Translations under genes and position numbers: made by a program
Part shown: positions 16,591-23,792 of the stretch, piece by piece
Numbering within the stretch: the stretch's first letter is position 1
Layout of the letters: each line of letters begins with the position of its first letter
From: Microbacterium stercoris
GTDB lineage: Bacteria; Actinomycetota; Actinomycetes; Actinomycetales; Microbacteriaceae
Direction: 5' to 3'
Length of the DNA: 64,000 nucleotides
NCBI RefSeq assembly: GCF_017592545.1
Contig: NZ_JAGFOA010000001.1
Coordinates: forward strand, 533,587-597,586
Notes under the pieces: model-generated
Database searches by the model: none
What the model saw: only the letters and a program-made list of their open reading frames with translations
What the model was told of the DNA's origin: nothing

Positions 16591-16919
16591 GGTCATCCTC
16601 TCCGTTACCGCTTGGTCTGGACTCACCATGTAACGCGCGCTGAAGAGAACGCGCCTCCCTCTTGACCTGAGGGCGGGTGCATGGCTACTCGCGCGAGGGT
16701 CGACGCCGTCTCGGAGCTGCCCGCCGGTGTCACCGGGGACGCTCGCAGGCCTGTGCAGTCCGCGCTCACCGTGTCGACGCGCCAGCCGGAATGGACCGGC
16801 CCGCCGATCCGTTGTAGACTGTGATGCTCGGTGTTCTCCACCGAGAGCGGCCCCTCCGGAGACGGAAGGGCCTGGAAAATCAACAGTGTGGATGTGTCCC
16901 CTTCATTCGAGGGATTCAC
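16591..16919. other. Intergenic region upstream of the tmRNA; no protein gene seen
   Basis: 329 bases. It holds the upstream sequence of the minus-strand operon and, on the plus strand, a candidate -10 box TAGACT at 16815-16820 that would give a tmRNA precursor with about 90 extra 5' bases. An imperfect hairpin (GGCCCCTCC with GGAAGGGCC) is at about 16850-16873. smpB is not here. The short open frames are not convincing. Confidence 0.5.
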
Positions 16920-17286
16920 GGGGCTGATCGGTTTCGACAGTGCTTGCGAATCTGCGAGAAGCGGGCCGAGGATGCGGGGTTATCTCGTTAACGCTCCCTG
17001 CAAACCAATAAGTGCCAACTCCAAGCGCACTGACTTCACCCTCGCTGCCTAAGCGAGCCTGATAGTCCGTCAGACCGTGGCTGATCCCGACACGGACCCT
17101 GGCGTCATCTAGGGATCTCGCTGCGAGACGGTGTCGAGACGTCTCGCGGGACTCTTTCTCGACTGGGCTCGTCGACTTAGGTGTCTGTGACAAAGGTCGG
17201 AGCCGAGCAGAACGCTTTCACAGACTGCGCCCGGAGAAGCCCCAGAGACTCAGTGCTGGACGGGGGTTCGATTCCCCCCAGCTCCA
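16920..17286 (+). ncRNA. ssrA: Transfer-messenger RNA (tmRNA)
   Basis: 367 bases. The 5' GGGGCTG pairs with 3' CAGCTCC (one G-U) to form the 7-bp acceptor stem; the T arm GGGGGTTCGATTCCCCCC is next to it. The tag frame resumes at GCC (17014) and encodes ANSKRTDFTLAA, stopping with TAA at 17050-17052; the ending LAA is the ClpXP/ClpA degron. It rescues stalled ribosomes and marks the incomplete protein for proteolysis. After the discriminator A (17286) the DNA reads CGG, so CCA must be added after processing. It is followed by a strong terminator. smpB, often adjacent, is not in the window. Confidence 0.96.
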
Positions 17287-17308
17287 CGGACACACCCACT
17301 CTGTCGAA

Positions 17309-17346
17309 GGCCCCGTCTTCCCTGCTCACGCAGGGAAGACGGGGCC
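17309..17346 (+). terminator. Strong terminator of ssrA
   Basis: GGCCCCGTCTTCCCTG (17309-17324) and its perfect 16-base complement (17331-17346) flank a 6-base loop, followed by TTTC. Confidence 0.9.
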
Positions 17347-17378
17347 TTTCGGCGTCCGGCCGGCGTCCGGATCGGGTT

Positions 17379-17384
17379 TACGCT
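17379..17384 (+). promoter_or_regulatory. Leaderless -10 box (TACGCT)
   Basis: TACGCT, a 7-base spacer, then GTG at 17392. Just upstream, GGCGTCCGG occurs twice (17351-17359, 17362-17370), a possible autoregulatory site. Confidence 0.5.
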
Positions 17385-17391
17385 CGATTCC

Positions 17392-18033
17392 GTGATCGAT
17401 GACGTCCAGCCCAAGATCGAACCCATCGTCGTCCAGAAGCCGGCGCTCTCGGACCTTGTGCTGGAGCGACTCATCTCGGCAATCGGCGACGGCGCCCTGG
17501 AGCAGGGCGCGAAGCTTCGCGATGCCGAGCTGGCGGCGTCTCTGCACGTCTCTCGGATGCCGGTGCGGCAGGCGCTGCAGCGTCTCGAGCAGATCGGCTT
17601 GATCGAATCCTCGCCGAGCCGGTTCACCCGAGTGGTGACCGTGACGAAAGAACTCGCCGAGGAGACGATCGCTTTCGCCGGGTACGCGGGCGGCGTCCTG
17701 CTTCGCACCAAGCTCCCGGAGTTCAGCGATCGGGAGCGCGCCGTGCTCATCCGCGAAGTGGCGGATCTCGGTCTCGTCGAGGATCCGGCGACGCTGTCCG
17801 ATGTCGTGCGCGACGTGCTTCGGAGATTGATCGATACGGGGGCGACGCACTTCCTCGGGCGCATGCTGGACCGGAGCCTCCCGGCCATCTGGTGCAACGT
17901 GCGTCGCTATGACGTTCCCGTCGATCAGACGATCCACAAGGAGGCTGTGGACGAGCTCTCCGCGAGCATCCGATCCTCCGACGCGGCCGCGGCGGAGACG
18001 GCGATGCGCCGGCTCTTCCGGCTGCCTGTGTGA
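17392..18033 (+). CDS. GntR-family transcriptional regulator
   Basis: 213 aa. The winged-helix domain occupies about 18-85, with the recognition region LAASLHVSRMPVRQALQRLEQIGLIE. The C-terminal part is an all-helical FadR/FCD-like effector domain but lacks an obvious full set of metal-binding histidines. It resembles the regulator at 23793-24422 in arrangement (both share SRMPVR-ALQRL and GLIE-(A)-SR-TRV), so the two are probably paralogues. GTG start follows TACGCT. Target and ligand unknown; a tandem GGCGTCCGG repeat before the promoter may be its own operator. It converges with the YihY gene. Confidence 0.85.
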   Translation: MIDDVQPKIEPIVVQKPALSDLVLERLISAIGDGALEQGAKLRDAELAASLHVSRMPVRQALQRLEQIGLIESSPSRFTRVVTVTKELAEETIAFAGYAGGVLLRTKLPEFSDRERAVLIREVADLGLVEDPATLSDVVRDVLRRLIDTGATHFLGRMLDRSLPAIWCNVRRYDVPVDQTIHKEAVDELSASIRSSDAAAAETAMRRLFRLPV

Positions 18034-18048
18034 CCCTCACTCCGCGCG

Positions 18049-19062
18049 TCACGGGCGGTGCCGGATGCGCCGAGCGTCGGCCTGATCCTTCGCCTCCTGG
18101 GCGGCGCGCTTCTCGATGACCGTGGTGTCGCGCGGGGGGAGCTGGATGCCGTGCTCGGCGGGGATGCCCGCCTGCAGCTCGCGGGCTCGCTCGAGCTCTG
18201 CGTCGAACTGCGCGCCGAAGAGGAGCGCGCCGTTGGCGATCCACATCCACAGCAGCAGGATGACGATGCCCGCGAGCGAGCCGTACGCGCGCTCGTATTG
18301 AGAGAAGCTGCTCACGTACAGCGCGAAGCCCGCGCTGGCCAGGGCCAGCGCCACGATCGCGATCAGCGCGCCCACGCTCACCCAACGGAACCGCGGCTGC
18401 TTCGAGTTCGGGGTGAAGTAGTAGAGCAGCGCCACGAACAGCGTCACCACGATCACCAGCGCAGGCCACCGCACGATCCGCCACACCAGCAATCCGGTCT
18501 CGCCGATGCCGAGGGCCGATCCGGTCGCCACCGCGAAGTCTCCGCCGATCAGCAGCAGCACGGCGCCCACCGACACCAGCGCGATCGCCAGCACCGTGAC
18601 GAGAAGCTGCGATCCCTTCAGCTTCCAGAACGGCCGCCCCTCGGGCGTCTCCCAGATGCGGTTCAGGGCCCGGGCGAACGCGCTCACGTACAGCGACGCG
18701 GTCCAGATCAGGATCACGATGCCACCGCCGAGCGCGAAGCGCACGCCGGACGACCGCGACAGCTCCTCGAGCGGGCCACGGAGCCACTGCGCCGCGTCGG
18801 GGTTCGCCTCCTGCAGCACCTGCAGCACCGCCGTCACCGCCTCCTTGTCCTGGCCGATCACGCCCAGCAGCGAGAGCACCGCGACGATCGCCGGCAGCAG
18901 CGACAGCACGGAATAGAAAGTGAGGCCCGCGGCGAGATCACGGCATTGGTCGGCGATGAACTCGCGCACCGTCTTCTTCGCCACGAACCACCAGGACAAG
19001 CGGTGGATCTCGCTCAGCGACGGCTTGGCGTCGGGTGCCTCGCGGCCCGCAGTGCTGCTCAT
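18049..19062 (-). CDS. YihY/virulence factor BrkB family membrane protein
   Basis: 337 aa from ATG at 19062. The YihY signature is seen: REFIADQCRDLAAGLTFYSVLSLLPAIVAVLSLLG near residues 35-70, then FALGGGIVILIWTASLYVSAFARALNRIWE near 110-140, and NGALLFGAQFDAELERARELQ near the end of six membrane helices. The C-terminal 45 residues are charged and cytoplasmic. Long called ribonuclease BN in error; the true role is unknown, possibly a transporter or flippase. A longer in-frame start at 19197 adds unlike sequence and is not favoured. Diverges from the oxidoreductase at 19173. Confidence 0.88.
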   Translation of the reverse strand: MSSTAGREAPDAKPSLSEIHRLSWWFVAKKTVREFIADQCRDLAAGLTFYSVLSLLPAIVAVLSLLGVIGQDKEAVTAVLQVLQEANPDAAQWLRGPLEELSRSSGVRFALGGGIVILIWTASLYVSAFARALNRIWETPEGRPFWKLKGSQLLVTVLAIALVSVGAVLLLIGGDFAVATGSALGIGETGLLVWRIVRWPALVIVVTLFVALLYYFTPNSKQPRFRWVSVGALIAIVALALASAGFALYVSSFSQYERAYGSLAGIVILLLWMWIANGALLFGAQFDAELERARELQAGIPAEHGIQLPPRDTTVIEKRAAQEAKDQADARRIRHRP

Positions 19063-19160
19063 GACTCCATCAAACCCGCGGGGCGATCCCGATGCCTCCT
19101 GCTTGACGGGATCGGTGGGGGCGTGCCAGCCCCGCCGCCCCTCGTCGCCCGGCGTGGGCC

Positions 19161-19166
19161 TACGCT
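19161..19166 (+). promoter_or_regulatory. Leaderless -10 box (TACGCT)
   Basis: TACGCT, a 6-base spacer, then ATG at 19173; no ribosome site. Confidence 0.55.
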
Positions 19167-19172
19167 GGCCGC

Positions 19173-20255
19173 ATGGAGTCGAAGACGCCCGGGACATTCG
19201 CCATCGTCGGGGACGGCTATCGCGCGGGGCTCATCGCCCGCGTCGTCTCGCGTCTCACCCCCGGTGCGCTGCGTCTCACGGGCCTCGCGACCCGGCGGCC
19301 CGAGCGCGTGCCCGGCCTCGAAGCCGAGTACGGGGTGCGCGTGTGGAGCGATGTCGACGCGCTCGCCGCGGAGTGCGACGCCGACTTCGTCTTCGTCGCG
19401 GTGCAGGGAGACAAGGCGCCCGACGTCGTCGCCCAGCTGGTGGCCGCGGGAAAGCCCGTGCTGGTCGAGACGCCGCCGGCGCCGGACGTGCCGGGGCTTG
19501 TGGGGCTGCACGAGCTCGTCGGCCGAGGGGCGGTCATCCAGGTGGCGGAGCAGTATCACCTGGAGCCCCTGGTATCCGCGCAGCTTGCTGTGGGGGCATC
19601 GGGTCTGCTCGGGGACGTGAAGCAGGCGGACATCGCCATCGCACACGAGTATCACGGGATCAGCGTGCTGCGCCGGGCGCTGGGCGTCGGCTTCGAGCCG
19701 GTGACGATACGCGCGCTGCGCCACCTCGCACCGGTGGTGTGGGGGCCCGATCGCGCCGGTGATCCGCAGCGGGAACGCGTCGCGACCTCCTCGCGTACGC
19801 TCGCCTGGCTCGAGTGGGGTGAGCGCCTGGGCGTGTATGACTTCGACGACCAGCAGTACCGCTCGTGGGTCCGCACGCCGCGTGTGCAGCTTCGCGGATC
19901 GCACGGGGAGCTGCGCGACACGACCGTGCGGCGCCAGGCCGACGGCGCCCCGGTGCGGTCGGAGATCACGCGTCTCGACGCGGGCGGTCCGCACAACCAC
20001 GAGGGGATGCACTTCCGCGGCTACCAGCTGGACGGCCGCTGGCTCGAGCGCAACGAGCTCGCGCCCGCGCGCCTCGCGGAAGACGAGATCGGCATCGCCC
20101 GCGCGCTGCTCGGCATGCGCGACCACGTGCACGGCGGCGCGCCGATCTACTCACTGGCCGACGCGGCCCAGGATCACTACCTCGGACTGCTCATCCGCGA
20201 GGCGGTGGCCACGGGCGAGCCGGTGCGTTCCGAGCGGATGCCCTGGGCGCACTGA
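19173..20255 (+). CDS. Gfo/Idh/MocA-family oxidoreductase
   Basis: 360 aa. N-terminal Rossmann fold: FAIVGDGYRAGLIARVV near residue 9, VFVAVQGDKAPDVV near 75, and a GKPVLVETPPAPD motif near 92 that takes the place of the usual EKP signature (E-TPP rather than EKP, so the conserved Lys is replaced by Thr). The C-terminal alpha/beta sheet domain contains EYHGISVLRRALGVGFEPV near 160 and HNHEGMHFRGYQ near 275. Members oxidise or reduce sugars and cyclitols with NAD(P). The substrate is not known and the changed EKP motif leaves some doubt about catalysis. Monocistronic. Confidence 0.82.
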   Translation: MESKTPGTFAIVGDGYRAGLIARVVSRLTPGALRLTGLATRRPERVPGLEAEYGVRVWSDVDALAAECDADFVFVAVQGDKAPDVVAQLVAAGKPVLVETPPAPDVPGLVGLHELVGRGAVIQVAEQYHLEPLVSAQLAVGASGLLGDVKQADIAIAHEYHGISVLRRALGVGFEPVTIRALRHLAPVVWGPDRAGDPQRERVATSSRTLAWLEWGERLGVYDFDDQQYRSWVRTPRVQLRGSHGELRDTTVRRQADGAPVRSEITRLDAGGPHNHEGMHFRGYQLDGRWLERNELAPARLAEDEIGIARALLGMRDHVHGGAPIYSLADAAQDHYLGLLIREAVATGEPVRSERMPWAH

Positions 20256-20279
20256 GACGGTGCCGCGCCCCGTGGGGCC

Positions 20280-20555
20280 TCAGGCCCGGCGCACCGACAT
20301 CAGCGCCCAGCCGTCGGGCACGGCGGCGTGCAGTGCGTCGAGGTCGGGCGCCTGCACCTCCTGCAGCTCTCCCCAGCGCGCCATACGCCCCGTTGCCGTC
20401 AGCGCGGAGGAGCCCTTGGGCATGGTGACGCTCTGATGGGTCAGCTGCCAGCCCTCGGGCACCTGGGCCTGGAAGGCGCTCGCGATCGCCTCGAGCGAGG
20501 CCCCGGCGGCTTCGAGGTCGCGGGTTTCGGTGGGACGGATGACGCCGATGAGCAC
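20280..20555 (-). CDS. Small protein of unknown function (91 aa)
   Basis: 91 aa, GTG start at 20555 supported by a TAGGAT box 7 bases upstream. No signal peptide or membrane segment. The sequence has two similar halves around GWQLTHQSVTMPKGSSALTATGRMARWGELQEVQA and PDGWALMSVRRA; the repeated VP(E/D)GW(Q/A)L element (near 34 and 80) hints at an internal duplication of a small alpha/beta unit. Codon bias is like its neighbours, so it is probably real. Not recognised; it lies between two convergent or tandem neighbours with no clear operon. Confidence 0.65.
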   Translation of the reverse strand: MLIGVIRPTETRDLEAAGASLEAIASAFQAQVPEGWQLTHQSVTMPKGSSALTATGRMARWGELQEVQAPDLDALHAAVPDGWALMSVRRA

Positions 20556-20562
20556 GTCTTCG

Positions 20563-20568
20563 ATCCTA
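20563..20568 (-). promoter_or_regulatory. Leaderless -10 box (TAGGAT)
   Basis: Minus-strand TAGGAT, 7 bases, then GTG at 20555. Confidence 0.5.
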
Positions 20569-20582
20569 CGTGGCGGTGCCGT

Positions 20583-21326
20583 TCAGTCCTGCTCGGCGAG
20601 CCATTCGTCGAAGGTCTGCCTGCCGATCGTCGCGCCCGCTCCGGGCAGGATCGTATCGCTGCGGATCCCGCGACCGAATCGTCCCGGCAGGGGCACGGTG
20701 AGCACCGGGCCCTTCGATCCCATGTGGCGCAGCCAGCGGCGCACGAGCTCGGGCATGCTCTCCACGCGCGGTCCCGCCAGGTCGGGCGCGATTCCCTGGG
20801 GCTCGCCTTCGGCGAGGGTGACGAGGGCGGCAGCCACCTCTCGCGCCGCGACCGGCTGCGAGGTCATCGCCGGCACGACGTGCAGGCCCAGCATGCGGCC
20901 CTGGGCCGCGGTCTGCGCGGCGAACTCGTGGAACTGTGTCGCACGCAGGATCGTCCAACCGGTGCCGGATGCTTGCACGAGCCGCTCCTGTGCGGCCTTC
21001 CCGGCGTAGTAGCCATCGGCGATCTGCGCGGCGCCGACGATCGACAGCGCGACGTGCCGTGTGACGCCGGCCGCGCGCTCGGCCTCGAGCAGCTGCCGGG
21101 TCACGGTCTCGAAGAACGCGACGCTCTTACGCCCCGACAGCGTGGACGTGGAGGCCACGTCGATCACGGCGTCGACGCCGGAGAGGGCATCGGCGAGGCC
21201 TCGACCCGTGGTGAGGTCGATGCCGGCGGACCGGCTGAGCACCACGGTGTGATGCCCCGATGCGCGCGCGGCGGCGACCACGTGTGCTCCGACGGTGCCT
21301 GTTCCTCCGGCGACGGCGATCTTCAT
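20583..21326 (-). CDS. NAD(P)H-binding atypical SDR / NmrA-like protein
   Basis: 247 aa. The N-terminal motif MKIAVAGGTGTVGAHVV binds the dinucleotide; VIDVASTSTL near residue 52, YYAGKAAQERLVQASG near 105 (YxxxK in place) and WTILRATQFHEF near 123 are typical of the NmrA/HSCARG-like atypical SDR group (NAD(P)H sensors, reductases or epimerases). The ATG at 21326 has GAGGGAGC upstream. Divergently transcribed from the AhpD-like gene with 142 bases between, containing the palindrome described at 21388-21405. Confidence 0.86.
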   Translation of the reverse strand: MKIAVAGGTGTVGAHVVAAARASGHHTVVLSRSAGIDLTTGRGLADALSGVDAVIDVASTSTLSGRKSVAFFETVTRQLLEAERAAGVTRHVALSIVGAAQIADGYYAGKAAQERLVQASGTGWTILRATQFHEFAAQTAAQGRMLGLHVVPAMTSQPVAAREVAAALVTLAEGEPQGIAPDLAGPRVESMPELVRRWLRHMGSKGPVLTVPLPGRFGRGIRSDTILPGAGATIGRQTFDEWLAEQD

Positions 21327-21387
21327 GCTGTTGCTCCCTCGTCTGTGCGGATGCTCCCTGCAGTGCTGACAGGACGGATCCGGGGAA

Positions 21388-21425
21388 TGTGACGCGTCTG
21401 TCACATCATCGGCGAACCCGCGGTC
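21388..21425 (+). promoter_or_regulatory. Palindrome and candidate ECF41-type promoter for the AhpD-like gene
   Basis: TGTGAC (21388-21393) and GTCACA (21400-21405) form a perfect inverted repeat with a 6-base centre. The right arm also reads TGTCACA (21399-21405), followed 16 bases later by GGTC (21422-21425). ECF41 sigma factors are reported to use TGTCACA and CGTC about 16 bases apart, often upstream of carboxymuconolactone decarboxylase, oxidoreductase or epimerase genes. The -10 match is 3 of 4. Alternatively it is a repressor operator. Confidence 0.4.
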
Positions 21426-21468
21426 AATCCTCGTGAGGCCGCGCATCCGGCGCGGCGAGAGGAAGACC

Positions 21469-21918
21469 ATGTCGCACGTCAACATCGCCAAGCTGCACCC
21501 CGAGGCCTACCAGGCCACGATGGCACTCAGCGGCGTCATCGAGAGCGCCGCCGAGGCGGCCGGCCTCGACAAGAAGCTCATCGAGCTCGTGAAGATCCGC
21601 GCGTCGCAGCTGAACGGCTGTGCGTTCTGCCTGCGTATGCACGCGCGCGACGCCGTCAAGGCGGGGGAGACCGCAGACCGACTCGCGGTCGTCGCAGCCT
21701 GGTGGGAGTCCCAGTACTTCACCGATGCCGAGCGGGCCGCGCTGCAGCTGGCCGAGGACGTCACCCTGATGAGTGATCACGGCCGCATTCCCCACCGCGG
21801 TGTGCAGCCCGGCGAGCACCTCACCGATGCGCAGGTCTCGGCCATCACCTGGCTCGCGATCGAGATCAACGCCTGGAACCGGGTCGCGATCTCGTCGCAC
21901 TTCCCTGTCGCTCCCTGA
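21469..21918 (+). CDS. Carboxymuconolactone decarboxylase / AhpD-like protein
   Basis: 149 aa. The AhpD core is seen as LVKIRASQLNGCAFCLRMHARDA: C51-x-x-C54 with H58, the proton-relay and peroxidatic/resolving cysteines of alkylhydroperoxidase D-like enzymes. The rest is all-helical. Such proteins reduce peroxides or act in unknown thiol redox roles; true decarboxylases lack the CxxC. ATG at 21469 has GAGAGGAAG upstream. Divergent partner of the NmrA-like gene, with a possible ECF41-type promoter between them. Confidence 0.88.
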   Translation: MSHVNIAKLHPEAYQATMALSGVIESAAEAAGLDKKLIELVKIRASQLNGCAFCLRMHARDAVKAGETADRLAVVAAWWESQYFTDAERAALQLAEDVTLMSDHGRIPHRGVQPGEHLTDAQVSAITWLAIEINAWNRVAISSHFPVAP

Positions 21919-21963
21919 CACGGGTCGCAGAGGATCCGGGTCGTCAAGATCCGGATCCTCTCC

Positions 21964-22491
21964 TCAGGAAGCGGGGAACGACACGAGGGGCAGGGCGTCC
22001 TCGGTATCGGCGACGATCACGAAGCCGTCGCCGAACGCGTAGGTCATGCCCCCTTCGGCGAACGGGTCGCCGAAGTACTCGAGCCCGTCGCCCTCCGAGT
22101 GCGTCCAGCCCTGTTCCGTGAGGAACGCCGTCCACTTCTCGCGCCCGGACTCGTCCATCGGCGCCCAGCCGTAGATCTGCACGCCGTGGTCGGTCGGCAC
22201 CTCGGGGTTTCCCCACTTGCAGGTGATGCCGCCCTCAACTTTCGTGGTCGCAGGGTCGCCGAAGGCGAACGGCTCCTCGATCGCGCTGAGGCCGTACTCC
22301 TTGAAGTCGGCGACGAGCGTCTCCGGGATGATCGTTGTGCACGTAGGGTGCGCGTCGGGCGCTGCGGCGCCCTCGTTCGCCGGCGTCGTGGTGTCGGGAT
22401 CGGGCGTCTCACCCTTCGGCGTGCAGGCCGCAAGCGACAGCATCGCCGCGCCGGCGAGCAGGAGCGCCGCCGGGCGACGGAACTCCGTCAT
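21964..22491 (-). CDS. Predicted lipoprotein of unknown function
   Basis: 175 aa. A signal peptide ends in a lipobox (LSLAACTP; Cys near residue 21), so the mature protein is anchored on the outer membrane face, then a Pro/Thr/Asp linker. The globular part has two or three cysteines (TCTTI, ITCKWG) that may form a disulfide, and a GWAPMDESGREKWTAFL segment. It resembles actinobacterial secreted proteins of the DUF3558-like type, with low confidence. Its ATG overlaps the hisN stop (ATGA), so it is co-translated with hisN although no functional link is obvious. Confidence 0.8.
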   Translation of the reverse strand: MTEFRRPAALLLAGAAMLSLAACTPKGETPDPDTTTPANEGAAAPDAHPTCTTIIPETLVADFKEYGLSAIEEPFAFGDPATTKVEGGITCKWGNPEVPTDHGVQIYGWAPMDESGREKWTAFLTEQGWTHSEGDGLEYFGDPFAEGGMTYAFGDGFVIVADTEDALPLVSFPAS

Positions 22492-23321
22492 GGGGTCACC
22501 GAGGACGACGCACCGCGCAGAACCGCGAGGATCGCGTCGTGCAGCACGCCGTTCGTGGCGATGGCAGAGCCGGACGCGATCGTCGGCTCGCCGTCGAACG
22601 ACGAGAAACGGCCCCCCGCGGCGGCGACGATCGCGGCGGCGGCCGCGAGGTCGTACTCCTTCACGTCGAACTCGCCCACCATCTCGAGGCGTCCCTCGGC
22701 GAGCAGCATGTACGACCAGATGTCTCCGTATGCGCGGTCGCGCCAGACGGTGCGCGTGAGAGCGATGAGCGCGTCGAGGTGACCGGCGCCGTCCCACTGC
22801 GCGATGCTCTGGAAGCTCACGCTCGCGTCGTCGAGTGTCGCCACCTCCGAGACCCGGATCGGGCGCGTCTCGCCCTCCGCCGTGCGCGTGAACGCGCCGA
22901 GCCCCTCCGCGCCCCACCAGCGGCGGCCCCAGACGGGCATGCTGACCACGCCGAGACGGACGACCCCGTCGATCTGCAGGCCGATCATCGTGCCCCAGGC
23001 GGGGACCCCGCGCAGGAAGTTCGCCGTGCCGTCGATGGGGTCGATGATCCAGCGGCGCGAGGACCGCTCGCCCTCGCCATACTCTTCGCCGAACACGCCG
23101 TCGCCCGGACGGTGCTCGGAGAGCAGCGCGCGAACCGCGCGCTCGGCGGCGAGATCGGCGTCGGTGACGTGCGACCGGTCGGCCTTGCGCGACACGTCGA
23201 GGTCACCCGCGTCGAAGCGCGGGAGTGTCTGAGCGTCGGCGGCGTCGGCGAGTCGCAGCGCGAGCTGCAGGTCGTCGTCGAGGGCACCGGGCGTAACGGG
23301 GGAGGCGTCCGGGAAGGTCAC
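22488..23321 (-). CDS. hisN: Histidinol-phosphatase of the inositol monophosphatase family
   Basis: 277 aa. Metal ligands of the Mg-dependent IMPase fold: E79-E80 in GVFGEEYG, D94 and D97 in WIIDPIDGTANF, and the second Asp in KEYDLAAAAAIVAAAGG. The segment RGVPAWGTMIGLQIDGVVRLGVVSMPVWGRRWW is very like actinobacterial HisN, which removes phosphate from L-histidinol phosphate in histidine synthesis; a general inositol phosphatase remains possible. GTG at 23321 is chosen for the TATCCT box 6 bases upstream, with no ribosome site. First gene of a pair with the lipoprotein. Confidence 0.82.
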   Translation of the reverse strand: MTFPDASPVTPGALDDDLQLALRLADAADAQTLPRFDAGDLDVSRKADRSHVTDADLAAERAVRALLSEHRPGDGVFGEEYGEGERSSRRWIIDPIDGTANFLRGVPAWGTMIGLQIDGVVRLGVVSMPVWGRRWWGAEGLGAFTRTAEGETRPIRVSEVATLDDASVSFQSIAQWDGAGHLDALIALTRTVWRDRAYGDIWSYMLLAEGRLEMVGEFDVKEYDLAAAAAIVAAAGGRFSSFDGEPTIASGSAIATNGVLHDAILAVLRGASSSVTP

Positions 23322-23327
23322 CCCTCG

Positions 23328-23333
23328 AGGATA
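23328..23333 (-). promoter_or_regulatory. Leaderless -10 box (TATCCT)
   Basis: Minus-strand TATCCT, 6 bases, then GTG at 23321 (hisN). Confidence 0.55.
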
Positions 23334-23406
23334 CCGGCGGCCCCTGACACGCCCGACAGCGCGCGACCTTCTCCGACATCGCACAGGTTGGGGGCAGCGC
23401 CCGTGG

Positions 23407-23601
23407 TCACTCGGGCAGCGACCAGACGTAGCCGTCGAGTGGCATCGTGTCGGACAGCATATGCCGGGCGAAAGACGCCGTGGGGACGGGGATCGGAGGA
23501 GACACGCCCGGAGTCTCGACCGGATTAGCCGGGCCCGTGAACTCCTGGTAATGTATTTCCTCGTTGCCGGAGAGCGCAAAGCGCCTCCAGACAGCATGCA
23601 C
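23407..23601 (-). CDS. Doubtful small open frame or gene relic beside the tRNA
   Basis: 64 codons with host-like third-position bias and a plausible protein-like C-terminus (HMLSDTMPLDGYVWSLPE). The only ATG that opens it overlaps the tRNA-Lys 5' end on the other strand by 4 bases, and there is no ribosome site or -10 box, so either it is a remnant of a longer gene or chance. Not recognised. Confidence 0.22.
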   Translation of the reverse strand: MHAVWRRFALSGNEEIHYQEFTGPANPVETPGVSPPIPVPTASFARHMLSDTMPLDGYVWSLPE

Positions 23602-23673
23602 CTCTAGCTCAATCGGCAGAGCAACTGACTCTTAATCAGTGGGTTCAGGGTTCAAGTCCCTGGGGGTGCACCA
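23598..23673 (+). tRNA. tRNA-Lys (anticodon CTT)
   Basis: 76 bases with CCA encoded. The acceptor GCACCTC pairs with GGGGTGC (one G-U); the anticodon stem CTGACT/AATCAG frames CTT; the T loop is GTTCAAGTC. Reads AAG codons. A possible -10 box TAATGT is at 23549-23554. Confidence 0.97.
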
Positions 23674-23676
23674 GAG

Positions 23677-23704
23677 AAGGCCCCGGTCGCGAGATCGGGG
23701 CCTT
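23677..23704 (+). terminator. Terminator of tRNA-Lys
   Basis: AAGGCCCCG (23677-23685) pairs with CGGGGCCTT (23696-23704) around a 10-base loop just after the tRNA. Confidence 0.8.
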
Positions 23705-23736
23705 CGTCGTTCCCGCGCGGCGGCGCAGGAGAACCG

Positions 23737-23778
23737 AGGAAGGGGCGGCCGGCGCGTGTGCGCCGACCGCCCCTTCCT
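23737..23778 (-). terminator. Terminator of the GntR gene
   Basis: AGGAAGGGGCGG (23737-23748) pairs with CCGCCCCTTCCT (23767-23778), extended by an inner CGGCGC/GCGCCG. It lies 14 bases beyond the GntR stop. Confidence 0.8.
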
Positions 23779-23792
23779 GGCTCAGACGACGA

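Noticed and set aside
16920..17290. tmRNA as a pseudogene because CCA is missing
   Set aside because: Acceptor stem, T arm, tag frame and terminator are all intact; CCA can be added after transcription.
18058..19620. 520-codon plus-strand frame
   Set aside because: Antisense of the YihY gene and out of frame with the oxidoreductase; Arg/His/Gln-rich low-quality product.
21388..21405. CRP/cAMP site
   Set aside because: The arms resemble TGTGA/TCACA but the spacing between them is 8 rather than 6 bases; an ECF41-type element or another operator fits better.
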